The translations under genes and the position numbers were made by a program. DNA of 64,000 nucleotides. It comes from MWCR01 sp049325475. GTDB lineage: Bacteria; Patescibacteriota; Patescibacteriia; 2-12-FULL-60-25. Location: contig JBMOLN010000003.1 of the NCBI GenBank assembly GCA_049325475.1, positions 29,566 through 93,565 on the forward strand, given 5' to 3'. Below the pieces are notes generated by a model. The model had not been told where the DNA came from. It did no database searches and saw nothing but the letters and a program-made list of their open reading frames with translations. Positions 40,044 through 48,152 of this stretch are shown in pieces. Each line of letters opens with the position of its first letter. Position 1 is the first letter of the stretch.

Positions 40044-40075
40044 AGAAAAAAACCCCAAACCATTCGGTTTAGGGC
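40044..40075 (-). terminator. Minus-strand terminator
   Basis: On the minus strand CCCTAAACCGAATGGTTTGG GG leads into TTTTTTT; it would stop transcription coming from the TrmB-type gene. Confidence 0.65.
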
Positions 40076-40156
40076 GCTGCCCCCTTGATAGACTTAATCC
40101 AGGGCAGAGCCTTGAGCCATTCGGCAGGGGATGAACATTCGAACATTTGGATTCCG

Positions 40157-40201
40157 TGGTCCGAAGTTAGCGGTTAGAACGCAGCTTCGGACTATTTTTT
40201 T
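40157..40201 (+). terminator. Plus-strand terminator of the Gly-Trp repeat transcript
   Basis: GTCCGAAG (40159-40166) pairs with CTTCGGAC (40185-40192), followed by TATTTTTTTT. It overlaps the 3' end of the convergent regulator. Confidence 0.7.
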
Positions 40202-40938
40202 TCATTATCCCAAGCCAGTTTGAACATGGCTTTGGCCGTATCGGCGATGATTTTGTTTTTAATTAAAATGCCAATCATTTTTCCGCTGTAAGTTTGTAAA
40301 ATCAACATATCGTTCATAACGGCGATAGCTCCTTCGAAGTCAATATCTTTTCTGGTAATGATGCGACTTTTAGATTGGCTTCTGATTGGATGCAGGTCGC
40401 TGGTTTTTGATAATAACTTACCCTGCATCTTTAATTTATCAAATTTTTCACGCACTGTTTTCTTAGTTTCTTCCGAAAAAGCTTTTTCAACAATATCTTC
40501 ATTGGCGATTTCCAAAACTTCAGTTGGTCTTTCATGAGCAACTTCTTCTACCAATGCTAAATAGCCTTCAACTCCTTCATACATTTTGACAACCGGTTTT
40601 TCACCGCTTTCCATTAAAGATAATTCCTGTGCTATGGATTTAATGTCCTTAACCGTTGATTGCATGGTTTTTAATTTGTTCTCGGCAATATCCAAAAGAC
40701 GGTTAGGGGATTCGGCGGCATAAAGAGTCTTTTTGCCTTTTTCAACGGATGTCATCAATCCTTGTTTAACCAATGATTCAATGGCCGTGTAAATTGCTTG
40801 GCGGGAAATATTAATTTTTTTATTGAGTTCCAATACAGTGCTGGGGCCTTCTTCGAGTGCGGCCAGATAAGTTTTTATCTCGCTTTCCAAGAATCCAAGC
40901 GAGCGGAGTTTGGGGATGATGTTGCGCATACGCATCAT
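40192..40938 (-). CDS. TrmB-family transcriptional regulator
   Basis: The ~248-residue product has an N-terminal winged helix (LRSLGFLESEIKTYLAALEEG, SRQAIYTAIESLVKQGLM), a coiled coil and a TrmB-like C-terminal domain (KPVVKMYEGVEGYLALVEE, SRIITRKDIDFEGAIAVMND). It is related to the regulator at 11749-12477. The start is one of the clustered ATGs at 40938, 40935 or 40929; the open frame beyond (to 40968) is encoded by a GTACCACGTACAACGT repeat and is unlikely to be native. It lies between the two Gly-Trp peptide genes and may control them. Confidence 0.82.
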   Translation of the reverse strand: MMRMRNIIPKLRSLGFLESEIKTYLAALEEGPSTVLELNKKINISRQAIYTAIESLVKQGLMTSVEKGKKTLYAAESPNRLLDIAENKLKTMQSTVKDIKSIAQELSLMESGEKPVVKMYEGVEGYLALVEEVAHERPTEVLEIANEDIVEKAFSEETKKTVREKFDKLKMQGKLLSKTSDLHPIRSQSKSRIITRKDIDFEGAIAVMNDMLILQTYSGKMIGILIKNKIIADTAKAMFKLAWDNEKK

Positions 40939-40939
40939 A

Positions 40940-41100
40940 TCGTACCACGTACCACGTACAACGTACAACGTTTAGGAAATTTACATTTAATGCCACGTAC
41001 CACGTACAACGTACCACGTACAACGTTTAGGTATTTTTTTATTTATATTACGTCCTAACGTCGGTACGTCCATACGTCGGTACGTCGATAGGAAGGTATC
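40940..41100. repeat. ACGTACAACGT / ACGTCGGTACGTC direct repeats
   Basis: Runs of CCACGTACAACGT (40950-41025, two blocks) and CGTCGGTACGTCCATACGTC (41050-41090). The same class recurs before trmD and inside polX. Confidence 0.7.
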
Positions 41101-41139
41101 CACAGCAGAGGCTGGCAAAATGTTGTTTTTTTGCTATGG

Positions 41140-41145
41140 TATAAA
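41140..41145 (+). promoter_or_regulatory. Extended -10 box before the short Gly-Trp peptide gene
   Basis: TGG-TATAAA; the TATGGTATAAA context resembles TATGGTATCTT at 39313-39323. Confidence 0.5.
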
Positions 41146-41279
41146 TACGATTGGCAGGAGTTTTGGTGCACCGCTGGCTCCTCAAACATATTCATCTTCC
41201 GGGCCACTTGGCAGCATTTGGGAGCAATCCCCGATGCGTGATTTGCGGACTTGTGCCGCATTGCAGAGAGAGCAGTACC

Positions 41280-41411
41280 ATGACGAACACAAATTGGAGT
41301 TCGTTCAACAAAAAGGTGCATCCATTGAACTTTGTTTGCGAGGCTTTGCCTCAATCGCGAACAGACGTTTTCGGTGGCGGATGGGCATTAGCCGGAGGAG
41401 CCTGGAACTAA
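41280..41411 (+). CDS. Short Gly-Trp peptide
   Basis: A 43-residue peptide from the ATG at 41280 (AGAGAG upstream) that ends FGGGWALAGGAWN. This matches the repeat motif GGGWARTGGGWA of the protein at 39422-39823. An in-frame TTG at 41151 would give 86 residues with an added CVICGLVPHC segment. It has an extended -10 promoter and a good terminator. No known family; a processed signalling or antimicrobial peptide is one idea. Confidence 0.5.
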   Translation: MTNTNWSSFNKKVHPLNFVCEALPQSRTDVFGGGWALAGGAWN

Positions 41412-41455
41412 TCCGGCTTATCTGCACTTTTTGAACTTTAAGACTGTTTCGCTTT

Positions 41456-41482
41456 TGCTCGCACGGTGTTGCGGGCTTTTTT
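41456..41482 (+). terminator. Terminator of the short Gly-Trp peptide gene
   Basis: GCTCGCA-CGGTGT-TGCGGGC followed by TTTTTT. Confidence 0.8.
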
Positions 41483-41484
41483 AA

Positions 41485-41532
41485 CCCCTCACCCCTTCAC
41501 CCCTCTCCCTTAAAAAAGGGAGAAGGGAGTTT
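41485..41532. repeat. Dispersed CCCTC palindrome
   Basis: CCCCTCACCCCTTCACCCCT then CTCCCTT-AAAAA-AGGGAGAAGGG. Confidence 0.6.
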
Positions 41533-41658
41533 ACGGAAGAAAAATAAGATACAGAAAAACCCGCAGGTGCGGATTTTTCATTCTTTCATCGAGCTGATCG
41601 CGTTTAATGCGATTAAACTCGATTTCATTTTTTCATTGCGCCTGCGGCGGGGGAATTG

Positions 41659-43191
41659 TTATCTGGCAAACTCTGTAATTCTGGTTTCCCGGATGAGAGT
41701 TACTTTGATTTCGCCCGGATATTTGAGTTCGGATTCGATTTTCTTGGCAATGTCGCGGGCCAGATTATTGGCGGAGAAATCATCAATTGACATTGGGTTT
41801 ACAAAGACACGGATTTCGCGGCCGGCCTGGATGGCATAAACTTTTTCAATTCCCGCAAAACCGCTGGCAACCGCTTCCAATTCTTCCAACCGCTTGATGT
41901 ATTGCTCCAAGGAATCTTTACGCGCACCCGGACGAGCGCCGCTGATTGCGTCCGCGGCTTTAACGATGACAGCTTCAAGAGTCTTGGGTTTGTCTTCATG
42001 GTGGCCAATAGATTGGTACCAGATTTCCTCGGGGAAGCCGAATTTCTTTAAGATTTGCACGCCAAGTTCGGGATGGCCGCCCTGCAGATCGTGGTCAACA
42101 GCTTTGCCGATATCATGGAATAGTCCGCCTTTTTTACAGACCGAAACATCGGCACCAAGCTCCTCGGCCAAGGCCGTGGCAATCAATGAAACTTCGATTG
42201 AGTGCTGGAGGATGTTTTGGCCGTAAGAAGTACGGTATTTTAAGCGGCCCAAAATCTGAACAAGTTTAGGATCAATGCCGGCCATGGAAATTCCCAACTG
42301 GAATAAAGCATCTTCACCGGCTTTTTTAATATCAAGGGCCAATTCTTTTTTGGCTTCATCCACCGCTTCCTCTATCCTACCGGGATGGATGCGGCCGTCG
42401 GCAATCAATTTGGTTAAAGATCTGCTGGCTACCTGGCGGCGGATGGGGGAGAAGCCGGAAATGGTGATCATGTTAGGAGTATCATCAATGATAAGTTCGC
42501 AGCCGGTGAGCTGTTCAATGGTTTTGATGTTTCTGCCTTCGCGGCCAATGACACGGCCTTTCATTTCATCATTGGGCAGCTCGACATTGGTCGTTGTAGT
42601 ATCCGCGACATGGGAGGCGGCAATGCGCTGAACAGCGACAGCCAAGATGTTGTTAGCTTTGCGCTCAATTTCATGAGATTCCATTTGTTCCAGTTTGCGC
42701 ACGCGGCTCATTAAGGTGTCTTCGTGCTGTTCTTGCACCAAAGATAGCATGCGGTCCACGGCTTGCTCTTGAGTAAGGCCGGCAACTTCTTCCAGTTTTT
42801 TACTTTCATCCAATTTCATTTGTTCAACTTCCGCCCGGTCTTTGGCTAATTTTTCGGCTTTATCATCCAGTTGTTTTTTCATGTCATCAATCTCGAGCAA
42901 TTTTTTGCTAAAAGCGTTTTCTCTCTCGTTTAATTCTTTTTGCTGGACTTTTAAATCCTCAAGAGATTTCTTTTCTTCGTGTCGGGCTTCTTCCAGGATT
43001 TTGATGGCTTTGTCTTTGGCGCGGACCATGACATCTTGTTCTTTGGTCTCCGCATCTTGAATTATTTTGGCAGCTTTTTCTTGCGCTTTGGCGATGGAAA
43101 ATTTAGCGCTTTTGGCTTTTTGGGCAAAGATGGCTGCTGCGATGCCGATTCCCGCGCCCAAGCCGATTAGTAAAGCAATAATAACGTACAT
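41659..43191 (-). CDS. rny: Ribonuclease Y
   Basis: RNase Y is the membrane-tethered endoribonuclease that starts mRNA decay. The 510-residue product has the expected order: an N-terminal membrane helix (IIALLIGLGAGIGIAAAIF), a long coiled coil (about 25-150), a KH domain with GRVIGREGRNIKTIEQLTG (about residue 215), an HD domain with NILQHSIEVS and GGLFHDIGKAVDH (about residues 325-360), and the C-terminal FVNPMSIDDF...YPGEIKVTLIRETRITEFAR. All HD residues are present. It is a single-gene unit, with an AT-rich promoter region upstream. Confidence 0.95.
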   Translation of the reverse strand: MYVIIALLIGLGAGIGIAAAIFAQKAKSAKFSIAKAQEKAAKIIQDAETKEQDVMVRAKDKAIKILEEARHEEKKSLEDLKVQQKELNERENAFSKKLLEIDDMKKQLDDKAEKLAKDRAEVEQMKLDESKKLEEVAGLTQEQAVDRMLSLVQEQHEDTLMSRVRKLEQMESHEIERKANNILAVAVQRIAASHVADTTTTNVELPNDEMKGRVIGREGRNIKTIEQLTGCELIIDDTPNMITISGFSPIRRQVASRSLTKLIADGRIHPGRIEEAVDEAKKELALDIKKAGEDALFQLGISMAGIDPKLVQILGRLKYRTSYGQNILQHSIEVSLIATALAEELGADVSVCKKGGLFHDIGKAVDHDLQGGHPELGVQILKKFGFPEEIWYQSIGHHEDKPKTLEAVIVKAADAISGARPGARKDSLEQYIKRLEELEAVASGFAGIEKVYAIQAGREIRVFVNPMSIDDFSANNLARDIAKKIESELKYPGEIKVTLIRETRITEFAR

Positions 43192-43529
43192 ATTTTGTAC
43201 GCTCGGAGAGCTTGTTCGTTTTATGTAAAAATCTTACGGCTCCGTTCTAAAATTTACCCAAACATTTATCAAGTTTAACCAAATGTTTATTAAATTACTG
43301 AAAAATCCATTTATAATGATTGTTTTTGATATTTGGGATGCTTTTTTGTCGCATTTCTCAGAAACGTTGGGTAAGTCTCCGGCCGGAATTGTTTTAATGC
43401 TCCGCAACTCAAGAGACCGTAAAAATTATTTATGATAAGCGATACGAACAAGTTCAGCCGAAGCGGTTAATTACATTAAATTCTGTGATTCTACTTTAGC
43501 ACCAAGATGGGGGATTGGCAAGCCCACTA
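43192..43529. other. Gene-free stretch upstream of rny
   Basis: AT-rich upstream region of rny; on the minus strand CTTGAT...TAAATT near 43278-43255 could be its promoter. The remainder (43330-43529) holds CTCCGGCCGGA and other short palindromes. No gene is seen. Confidence 0.45.
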
Positions 43530-43652
43530 TCTGAACCTTGATTAAACTTGATTTTCGCTCAAAATTAACTTGATTACTAGATGTATAATTTAATATATCC
43601 TAAAGTAATCAAGTAAATTAGGTTGGTAATCGGTTTGTAATCAAGGTTCAGA
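43530..43652. repeat. 123-bp foldback element with 15-bp terminal inverted repeats
   Basis: TCTGAACCTTGATTA (43530-43544) is exactly inverted at 43638-43652. An inner pair, AACTTGATTACT and AGTAATCAAGT, adds a second palindrome. No ORF. The right arm supplies the truB stop codon. MITE-like. Confidence 0.75.
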
Positions 43653-44307
43653 CAATGAGTGTTTCCAGTTTTTTTGCGTCTTCCAGCTTATACTCACCAA
43701 TCCGCGTCCTTCGCAGCTCGGAGAGGTAGGCGCCGCAGCCGAGCTCTTGGCCGATGTCGTGAGCGAGCGAGCGGATGTAAGTGCCGGAGGAACAAGTCAC
43801 TTTAAATTTTAAAGTTGGATAATTGTAATCGGTGATAACGAGTTCAGCGATGTCAACTTTTTTAGTAGGTCGGAGATGCTCAACGTCTTGCCCGGCGCGA
43901 GCGAGTTCATATAGTTTTTTACCGCCGACTTTTTTGGCGGAATATGCAGGGGCTTTTTGATCGATGACACCTTGAAAGTTTTTTAAAACATCTTCGATGT
44001 TTTTTAAATCTGGAATCTGAAATTTGGAATCTGGTGTCGGAGCGATAAGGCCGGTTAGGTCGTAGGTGTCGGAAGTTGCGCCAAGAGTCGCGGTTGCTTC
44101 GTAGGTTTTATCCAGGCCCACGATATCGTGGAGTTTTTTGGTGGCCGGGCCGATGCCGATTATAAGCAGTCCGGTTGCAAACGGATCCAAAGTACCGCCA
44201 TGACCAACACGGCGGGTGCTATAAATCTTACGAATGCGATCGACAACGTCATGCGAGGTAATGCCTGCGGGTTTGTCGATCAATAAAATTTCGCCATTTT
44301 CGTTCAT
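43648..44307 (-). CDS. truB: tRNA pseudouridine-55 synthase TruB
   Basis: TruB makes pseudouridine 55 in the T loop of tRNAs. The 219-residue product has LLIDKPAGITSHDVVDRIR, the catalytic Asp in VGHGGTLDPFATGLLII, AYSAKKVGGKKLYELAR and CSSGTYIRSLAHDIG. It ends shortly after the catalytic domain and lacks the C-terminal PUA domain of longer TruB proteins. A segment encoding PDSKFQIPDLKN (near 44010) is an intergenic-type repeat placed in frame. The C-terminus and stop come from the foldback element. No Shine-Dalgarno sequence is seen. Confidence 0.93.
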   Translation of the reverse strand: MNENGEILLIDKPAGITSHDVVDRIRKIYSTRRVGHGGTLDPFATGLLIIGIGPATKKLHDIVGLDKTYEATATLGATSDTYDLTGLIAPTPDSKFQIPDLKNIEDVLKNFQGVIDQKAPAYSAKKVGGKKLYELARAGQDVEHLRPTKKVDIAELVITDYNYPTLKFKVTCSSGTYIRSLAHDIGQELGCGAYLSELRRTRIGEYKLEDAKKLETLIV

Positions 44308-44344
44308 GATTTTTACTATAAACCATAAACTGTAAACTATAAAG

Positions 44345-44445
44345 AGCGAACTATGAATTCGAAACGTATTCCAGTTAACCGGTTAAACCGTTAATAACGA
44401 GTTAACTCTGGATCACTGGTTAACGGGGTTACTGGACTGCGTGCG
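44345..44445. repeat. Dispersed ~100-bp repeat, copy 2
   Basis: CGTATTCCAGTTAACCGG, then GTTAAACCGTTAATAACGAG, then GGATCACTGGTTAACGGG, following GAACTATGAATTCGAA. Confidence 0.7.
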
Positions 44446-44480
44446 TCGCGTTTAGCGACTAACGGCTGGTCGGCGTGGGT

Positions 44481-44509
44481 TTGACGGTTTAGTCTTTTTG
44501 TGCCTAAAT
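44481..44509 (+). promoter_or_regulatory. Promoter of the 44545 gene
   Basis: TTGACG (44481-44486), a 17-base spacer and CTAAAT (44504-44509). Confidence 0.55.
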
Positions 44510-44544
44510 GCAGTGGCGATCTTTGCAAAAGAAAAGGAGGCATC

Positions 44545-45108
44545 ATGGAAATCAGTTTTCCGGTGCTGGATAAAATCAATGCCAAGGATTACGGCGGGCC
44601 CATCAAGTTATTGTCTTTTTTGGATACTTCCGCCACCGATGCTTTGATTGCCAATTATCCTTCTAAATATCCATGCGGGCACAGGGATCCAAAGAAAATG
44701 GTTTTCCGTCCACCCAAGGTTTTAATGCCTTGGTTAAGAGCCGGAGGATTGCTGGCGGATTTAACGGTTTTTAAGAACGTTGTGGTTTTTGATCTGCAAG
44801 TATCGGAACTGTTTCTTGCCGGGCACAGGGAGAGAAAGCTTTGTCCGCAATGCTTTTTTAAAAAAGCGCTTGATGAGCTTGCTCCCACCTGCCCAATCTG
44901 CAGGCAGAGATTGCATAACGGACAGAGAGTGCAATTGGTGAAATATGAAATCTTGAACATCGCGCAAAAAAAGACCATTAAACATTTGCGTGTAAACGGC
45001 GGCAGAGCGGGTTATGCGGTTTGCTGCTGCGGGGAATTTTCCGGTAAAGATGTTTCCGGTGAAAATTACCGATGGGATCGAAAAGCGCGTGAACCGCGCA
45101 AGGTCTAA
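44545..45108 (+). CDS. Hypothetical zinc-binding-type protein
   Basis: A 187-residue soluble protein. AAGGAGGCATC before the ATG at 44545 fixes the start. The middle has paired cysteines: a first Cys/His in YPCGHRDPKK, then LCPQCFFKKALDELAPTCPICRQRLHNGQ, a CxxC...CxxC pattern as in a zinc ribbon or RING-like finger, and a later CCCGEF. No family is recognised. It has its own promoter and terminator and lies between truB and infB. Confidence 0.65.
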   Translation: MEISFPVLDKINAKDYGGPIKLLSFLDTSATDALIANYPSKYPCGHRDPKKMVFRPPKVLMPWLRAGGLLADLTVFKNVVVFDLQVSELFLAGHRERKLCPQCFFKKALDELAPTCPICRQRLHNGQRVQLVKYEILNIAQKKTIKHLRVNGGRAGYAVCCCGEFSGKDVSGENYRWDRKAREPRKV

Positions 45109-45127
45109 AAGCGTCCAATAATAACTC

Positions 45128-45153
45128 AACCATCCAAAAGATGGTTTTTTTCT
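45128..45153 (+). terminator. Terminator of the 44545 gene
   Basis: AACCATC-CAAAA-GATGGTT followed by TTTTTT. Confidence 0.85.
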
Positions 45154-45188
45154 TGACTTTTTAGCCAAAAAATACTAAGCTCCATTTT

Positions 45189-47219
45189 ATGAATGTAAGT
45201 GATTTAGCGCGTAGACTTAAGGTTACGCCGCAAGAATTATTGGAAAAGCTGCCAGAGCTTGGTTTTGATATCGGGCAGCGCGCCATTAAGCTGGATAACC
45301 GCACCGCGGAGATGATTTTTCGCAAATGGATGGAGAAGCAAAGACGCGAAAGAATCAGGGGACAGCTGGTTGCCAACAGTTTGAATAAAAGCGGAAAAGA
45401 AGCCGGATCCGATGCGCCGAAGAAACGCATATCTTTGCCGTCGATTATTGTGGTGCGCGAATTGGCGGGGAAGCTGAATTTGCCGGTGACCCGTGTTATC
45501 CAAGAATTAATGCGCGCGGGGATTTTGGCTTCGCAAAACGAAAGACTTGATTTTGAAACTGCGGCGATAATAGCCGAGGAATTGGGTTATGAGGCGAGCC
45601 CGGAAGAAGGAGCGAAATCCACCGGAGAATCAAATGCATCAGAAGACAGGCTGCATGAAATTTTAACCAAAGAAGATGCGGAAAAAATGCAATTGCGTCC
45701 GCCGGTAGTTGTTGTAATGGGACATGTTGACCACGGCAAAACAAAAACTTTGGACGCTATCCGCAGAACCCACGTTGTTGAAGGCGAGGCGGGCGGAATT
45801 ACTCAGCATATCGGCGCTTACCAAGCCATCCGTAAAAACAGACTGATTACTTTTATTGATACTCCCGGCCACGAAGCTTTTACCGTAATGAGATCGCGCG
45901 GCGCAAAGGTTGCGGATATTGCCGTGCTTGTAGTGGCCGCCGATGACGGCGTGCAGCCGCAGACTAAAGAGGTTATTGATATCATTAAAGCGGCTAAAAT
46001 TCCTTTTGTGGTGGCTTTAAATAAGATTGACAAACCTGACGCAGACCCGGATAAGGTTTTAGCCGAACTCGCAGAAGCGGGAGTGACAACGGAAGCATGG
46101 GGCGGGGATGTGCCCATGGTTAAAATATCCGCAAAGGTGGGGACGGGTATCGATGATTTATTAGAAGTGATTTTGCTTTTGGCTGACATGCATGCGGAAA
46201 ATATAAAAGCCAATGCCAACAGGCCTGCATGCGGAACAATTATCGAGTCACACGTTGATAAAGGCGAGGGGCCGGTGGCTACCGTTTTGGTGCAAATAGG
46301 AACATTAAAACGCAATGATTATCTGGGTATCAAGGGCGAGCTTTACGGACGCGTGCGCGCCATGAGGGATCATAAAGGAGATCTGGTAGAAGAGGCTTTG
46401 CCGGGCACGCCGGTTAAGGTTTTGGGTTTTAAGGTTGCTCCCGCGGTAGGTGATATTTTGGAAGTTCCGGAAGATGTTAAAAAGTTAAATAAAAAGATCA
46501 GCAAGTCGGATTATAAAATTGCCAGCCAGTTTACTGCGGTAAAAACAGCCAAGACCGAAGAAGAGAAGAAAGAGCAAAAAGCGGTTTTAAATGTGGTTAT
46601 TAAAGCGGATGTATTGGGATCTTTGGAGGCGATTTTAGGCATGCTGGAAAAAATCCGGCATAGCGATGTTTCGGTGGAAGTGATTAAAAAAGGTTTGGGT
46701 AATATCACGGAAAATGATATTGAAGCCGCTTCCGCATCCGAGTCGTCCGTGGTTTATGGTTTTAATACCGTAGCCACCTCGGCCGCGGCCACTATGGCCA
46801 GAGATAAGGGAGTCGCCGTACATGAGTATAAAATCATTTATGAATTGATCGATGATGTGATTCGCAGATTGAATGAGCTTTTGCCGGAAGAGGTTGTTAG
46901 AACGCAGATTGGCAAGGCCGAGGTAATTGCGATTTTCAGAACCGAGAAAGACCGCATGGTTGTAGGGTGCAGAGTCAAGGAGGGCATGTTTAAGTATCCA
47001 TCCAAAATGCTGGTTTGGAGAAAAGAAGGTGAAGACATGCAGCCTGTCGGCGAAGGGGAAATTGAAACACTGCAAGTCGGCAAGGAGAAAGTTAAAGAAG
47101 TAATGGCCGGGCAAGAATGCGGAGTTTCATACAAGGGCAGAGAAAAGCTTGCTGCCGGTGATATTATCGAGGCTTACGAGGAAGAGCATAAGGTGCAAAG
47201 GGTTGAGATGCCGCGATAA
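45189..47219 (+). CDS. infB: Translation initiation factor IF-2
   Basis: IF-2 is the GTPase that brings initiator tRNA to the ribosome. The 676-residue product has a short N-terminal region with two IF2-N type modules (NVSDLARRLKVTPQELLEKLPELG and LNLPVTRVIQELMRAGI), the G domain (VVMGHVDHGKTKTLDAIR, G2 GITQHIGAY, DTPGHEAF, NKIDKP, SAK), and domains II-IV ending VQRVEMPR. Compact compared with many IF-2 proteins. nusA, rbfA and rpsO are not adjacent. No Shine-Dalgarno sequence is seen before the ATG. Confidence 0.96.
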   Translation: MNVSDLARRLKVTPQELLEKLPELGFDIGQRAIKLDNRTAEMIFRKWMEKQRRERIRGQLVANSLNKSGKEAGSDAPKKRISLPSIIVVRELAGKLNLPVTRVIQELMRAGILASQNERLDFETAAIIAEELGYEASPEEGAKSTGESNASEDRLHEILTKEDAEKMQLRPPVVVVMGHVDHGKTKTLDAIRRTHVVEGEAGGITQHIGAYQAIRKNRLITFIDTPGHEAFTVMRSRGAKVADIAVLVVAADDGVQPQTKEVIDIIKAAKIPFVVALNKIDKPDADPDKVLAELAEAGVTTEAWGGDVPMVKISAKVGTGIDDLLEVILLLADMHAENIKANANRPACGTIIESHVDKGEGPVATVLVQIGTLKRNDYLGIKGELYGRVRAMRDHKGDLVEEALPGTPVKVLGFKVAPAVGDILEVPEDVKKLNKKISKSDYKIASQFTAVKTAKTEEEKKEQKAVLNVVIKADVLGSLEAILGMLEKIRHSDVSVEVIKKGLGNITENDIEAASASESSVVYGFNTVATSAAATMARDKGVAVHEYKIIYELIDDVIRRLNELLPEEVVRTQIGKAEVIAIFRTEKDRMVVGCRVKEGMFKYPSKMLVWRKEGEDMQPVGEGEIETLQVGKEKVKEVMAGQECGVSYKGREKLAAGDIIEAYEEEHKVQRVEMPR

Positions 47220-47220
47220 T

Positions 47221-47335
47221 AATCGAACCACGAATTTCGAAGCACGAACCACGAATTCAAAACGTATACCAGTACTCCAGTTGAACCGTAATCCGGATTA
47301 CTGATTAACAGGACTGCGGATTAACGTACGAAGTT
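47221..47335. repeat. Dispersed ~100-bp repeat, copy 3
   Basis: AATCGAACCACGAATTTCGA, then ACGTATACCAGTACTCCAG, GTTGAACCGTAATCCG and GGATTACTGATTAACAGG. Confidence 0.65.
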
Positions 47336-47397
47336 GATCTTGCAGAGTTGGTGAAAATTTATTATTCTTGGATAATTAAAATTCTTAATGTTTTTTT

Positions 47398-47715
47398 ATG
47401 TCAAAAGTTTTTACAGACCAAAATTTTGAACAAGAAGTTTTAAAGTCCTCAAAGCCGGTTTTAGTGGATTTTTGGGCTCCATGGTGCGGACCGTGCCAGA
47501 TGATGGCTCCGATTATTGACGAACTAGCCGAAGAATATGAAGGCGAGGTGGTTATCGGAAAATTAAATGTTGATGAAAATCAACAATCCGCCGGTCAATA
47601 TGGAATAATGTCCATACCGACTATGCTGTTATTCCAAGACGGAGTTGTTAAAGAGCAGTTCGTGGGAGGAATGAGCAAAGATGATTTGAAAGGCAAATTG
47701 GAAGCTGCGCTATAA
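47398..47715 (+). CDS. trxA: Thioredoxin
   Basis: A 105-residue classical thioredoxin that reduces protein disulfides in the cytosol. It has VLVDFWAPWCGPCQMMAPIID with the redox pair CGPC at about residues 32-35, the cis-proline in SIPTMLLF and GGMSKDDLKG near the end. Length and motifs are standard. No Shine-Dalgarno sequence precedes the ATG. No thioredoxin reductase gene is in the window. Confidence 0.96.
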   Translation: MSKVFTDQNFEQEVLKSSKPVLVDFWAPWCGPCQMMAPIIDELAEEYEGEVVIGKLNVDENQQSAGQYGIMSIPTMLLFQDGVVKEQFVGGMSKDDLKGKLEAAL

Positions 47716-47767
47716 TATTGCTAATAATCAATAACCAATATTACAATAATCAAGGAATATTAAAGCT

Positions 47768-47806
47768 GCAATTACCGAACAACCAATTGGTGATTGTAGT
47801 TTTTTT
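47768..47806 (+). terminator. Terminator of trxA
   Basis: CAATTACC / GGTGATTG stem of 8 bp, then TAGTTTTTTT. Confidence 0.65.
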
Positions 47807-48152
47807 GATTGAGATTTGATTGGATATTGGAGCTTGGTTATTGGAATTTGTTATAGATATTGACAAAATTGCATGTTTTCTATATTATTTGCGCATCATC
47901 GCATTGGGCCATTTGGCTCGTAAATGCTCAACTTAATTTTGCATCTGGTAATGCAAAATTAATTACCAAATAACAATTAACAATTACACCCCTATGCATA
48001 AAGCTTCGGGGTGCAGGCCAATGTAAGAATCGAGTTAATCGCGTTTAACGCGACATGGCTCGATATCTATCAAATAATGCCGAAGGCGACCGGAATTGTT
48101 AATTCGTAATTTTTAATCCGTAATTAAGCGTAGCGTGAGCGAAGCGTAAGTT
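47807..48152. other. Gap with dispersed repeats before rpsP
   Basis: Contains CCCCTATGCATAAAGCTTCGGGG (47987), TCGCGTTTAACGCGAC (48032-48047) and CAATTAACAATTA direct repeats. TTGACA at 47860-47865 may belong to the rpsP promoter. No gene is seen. Confidence 0.5.
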
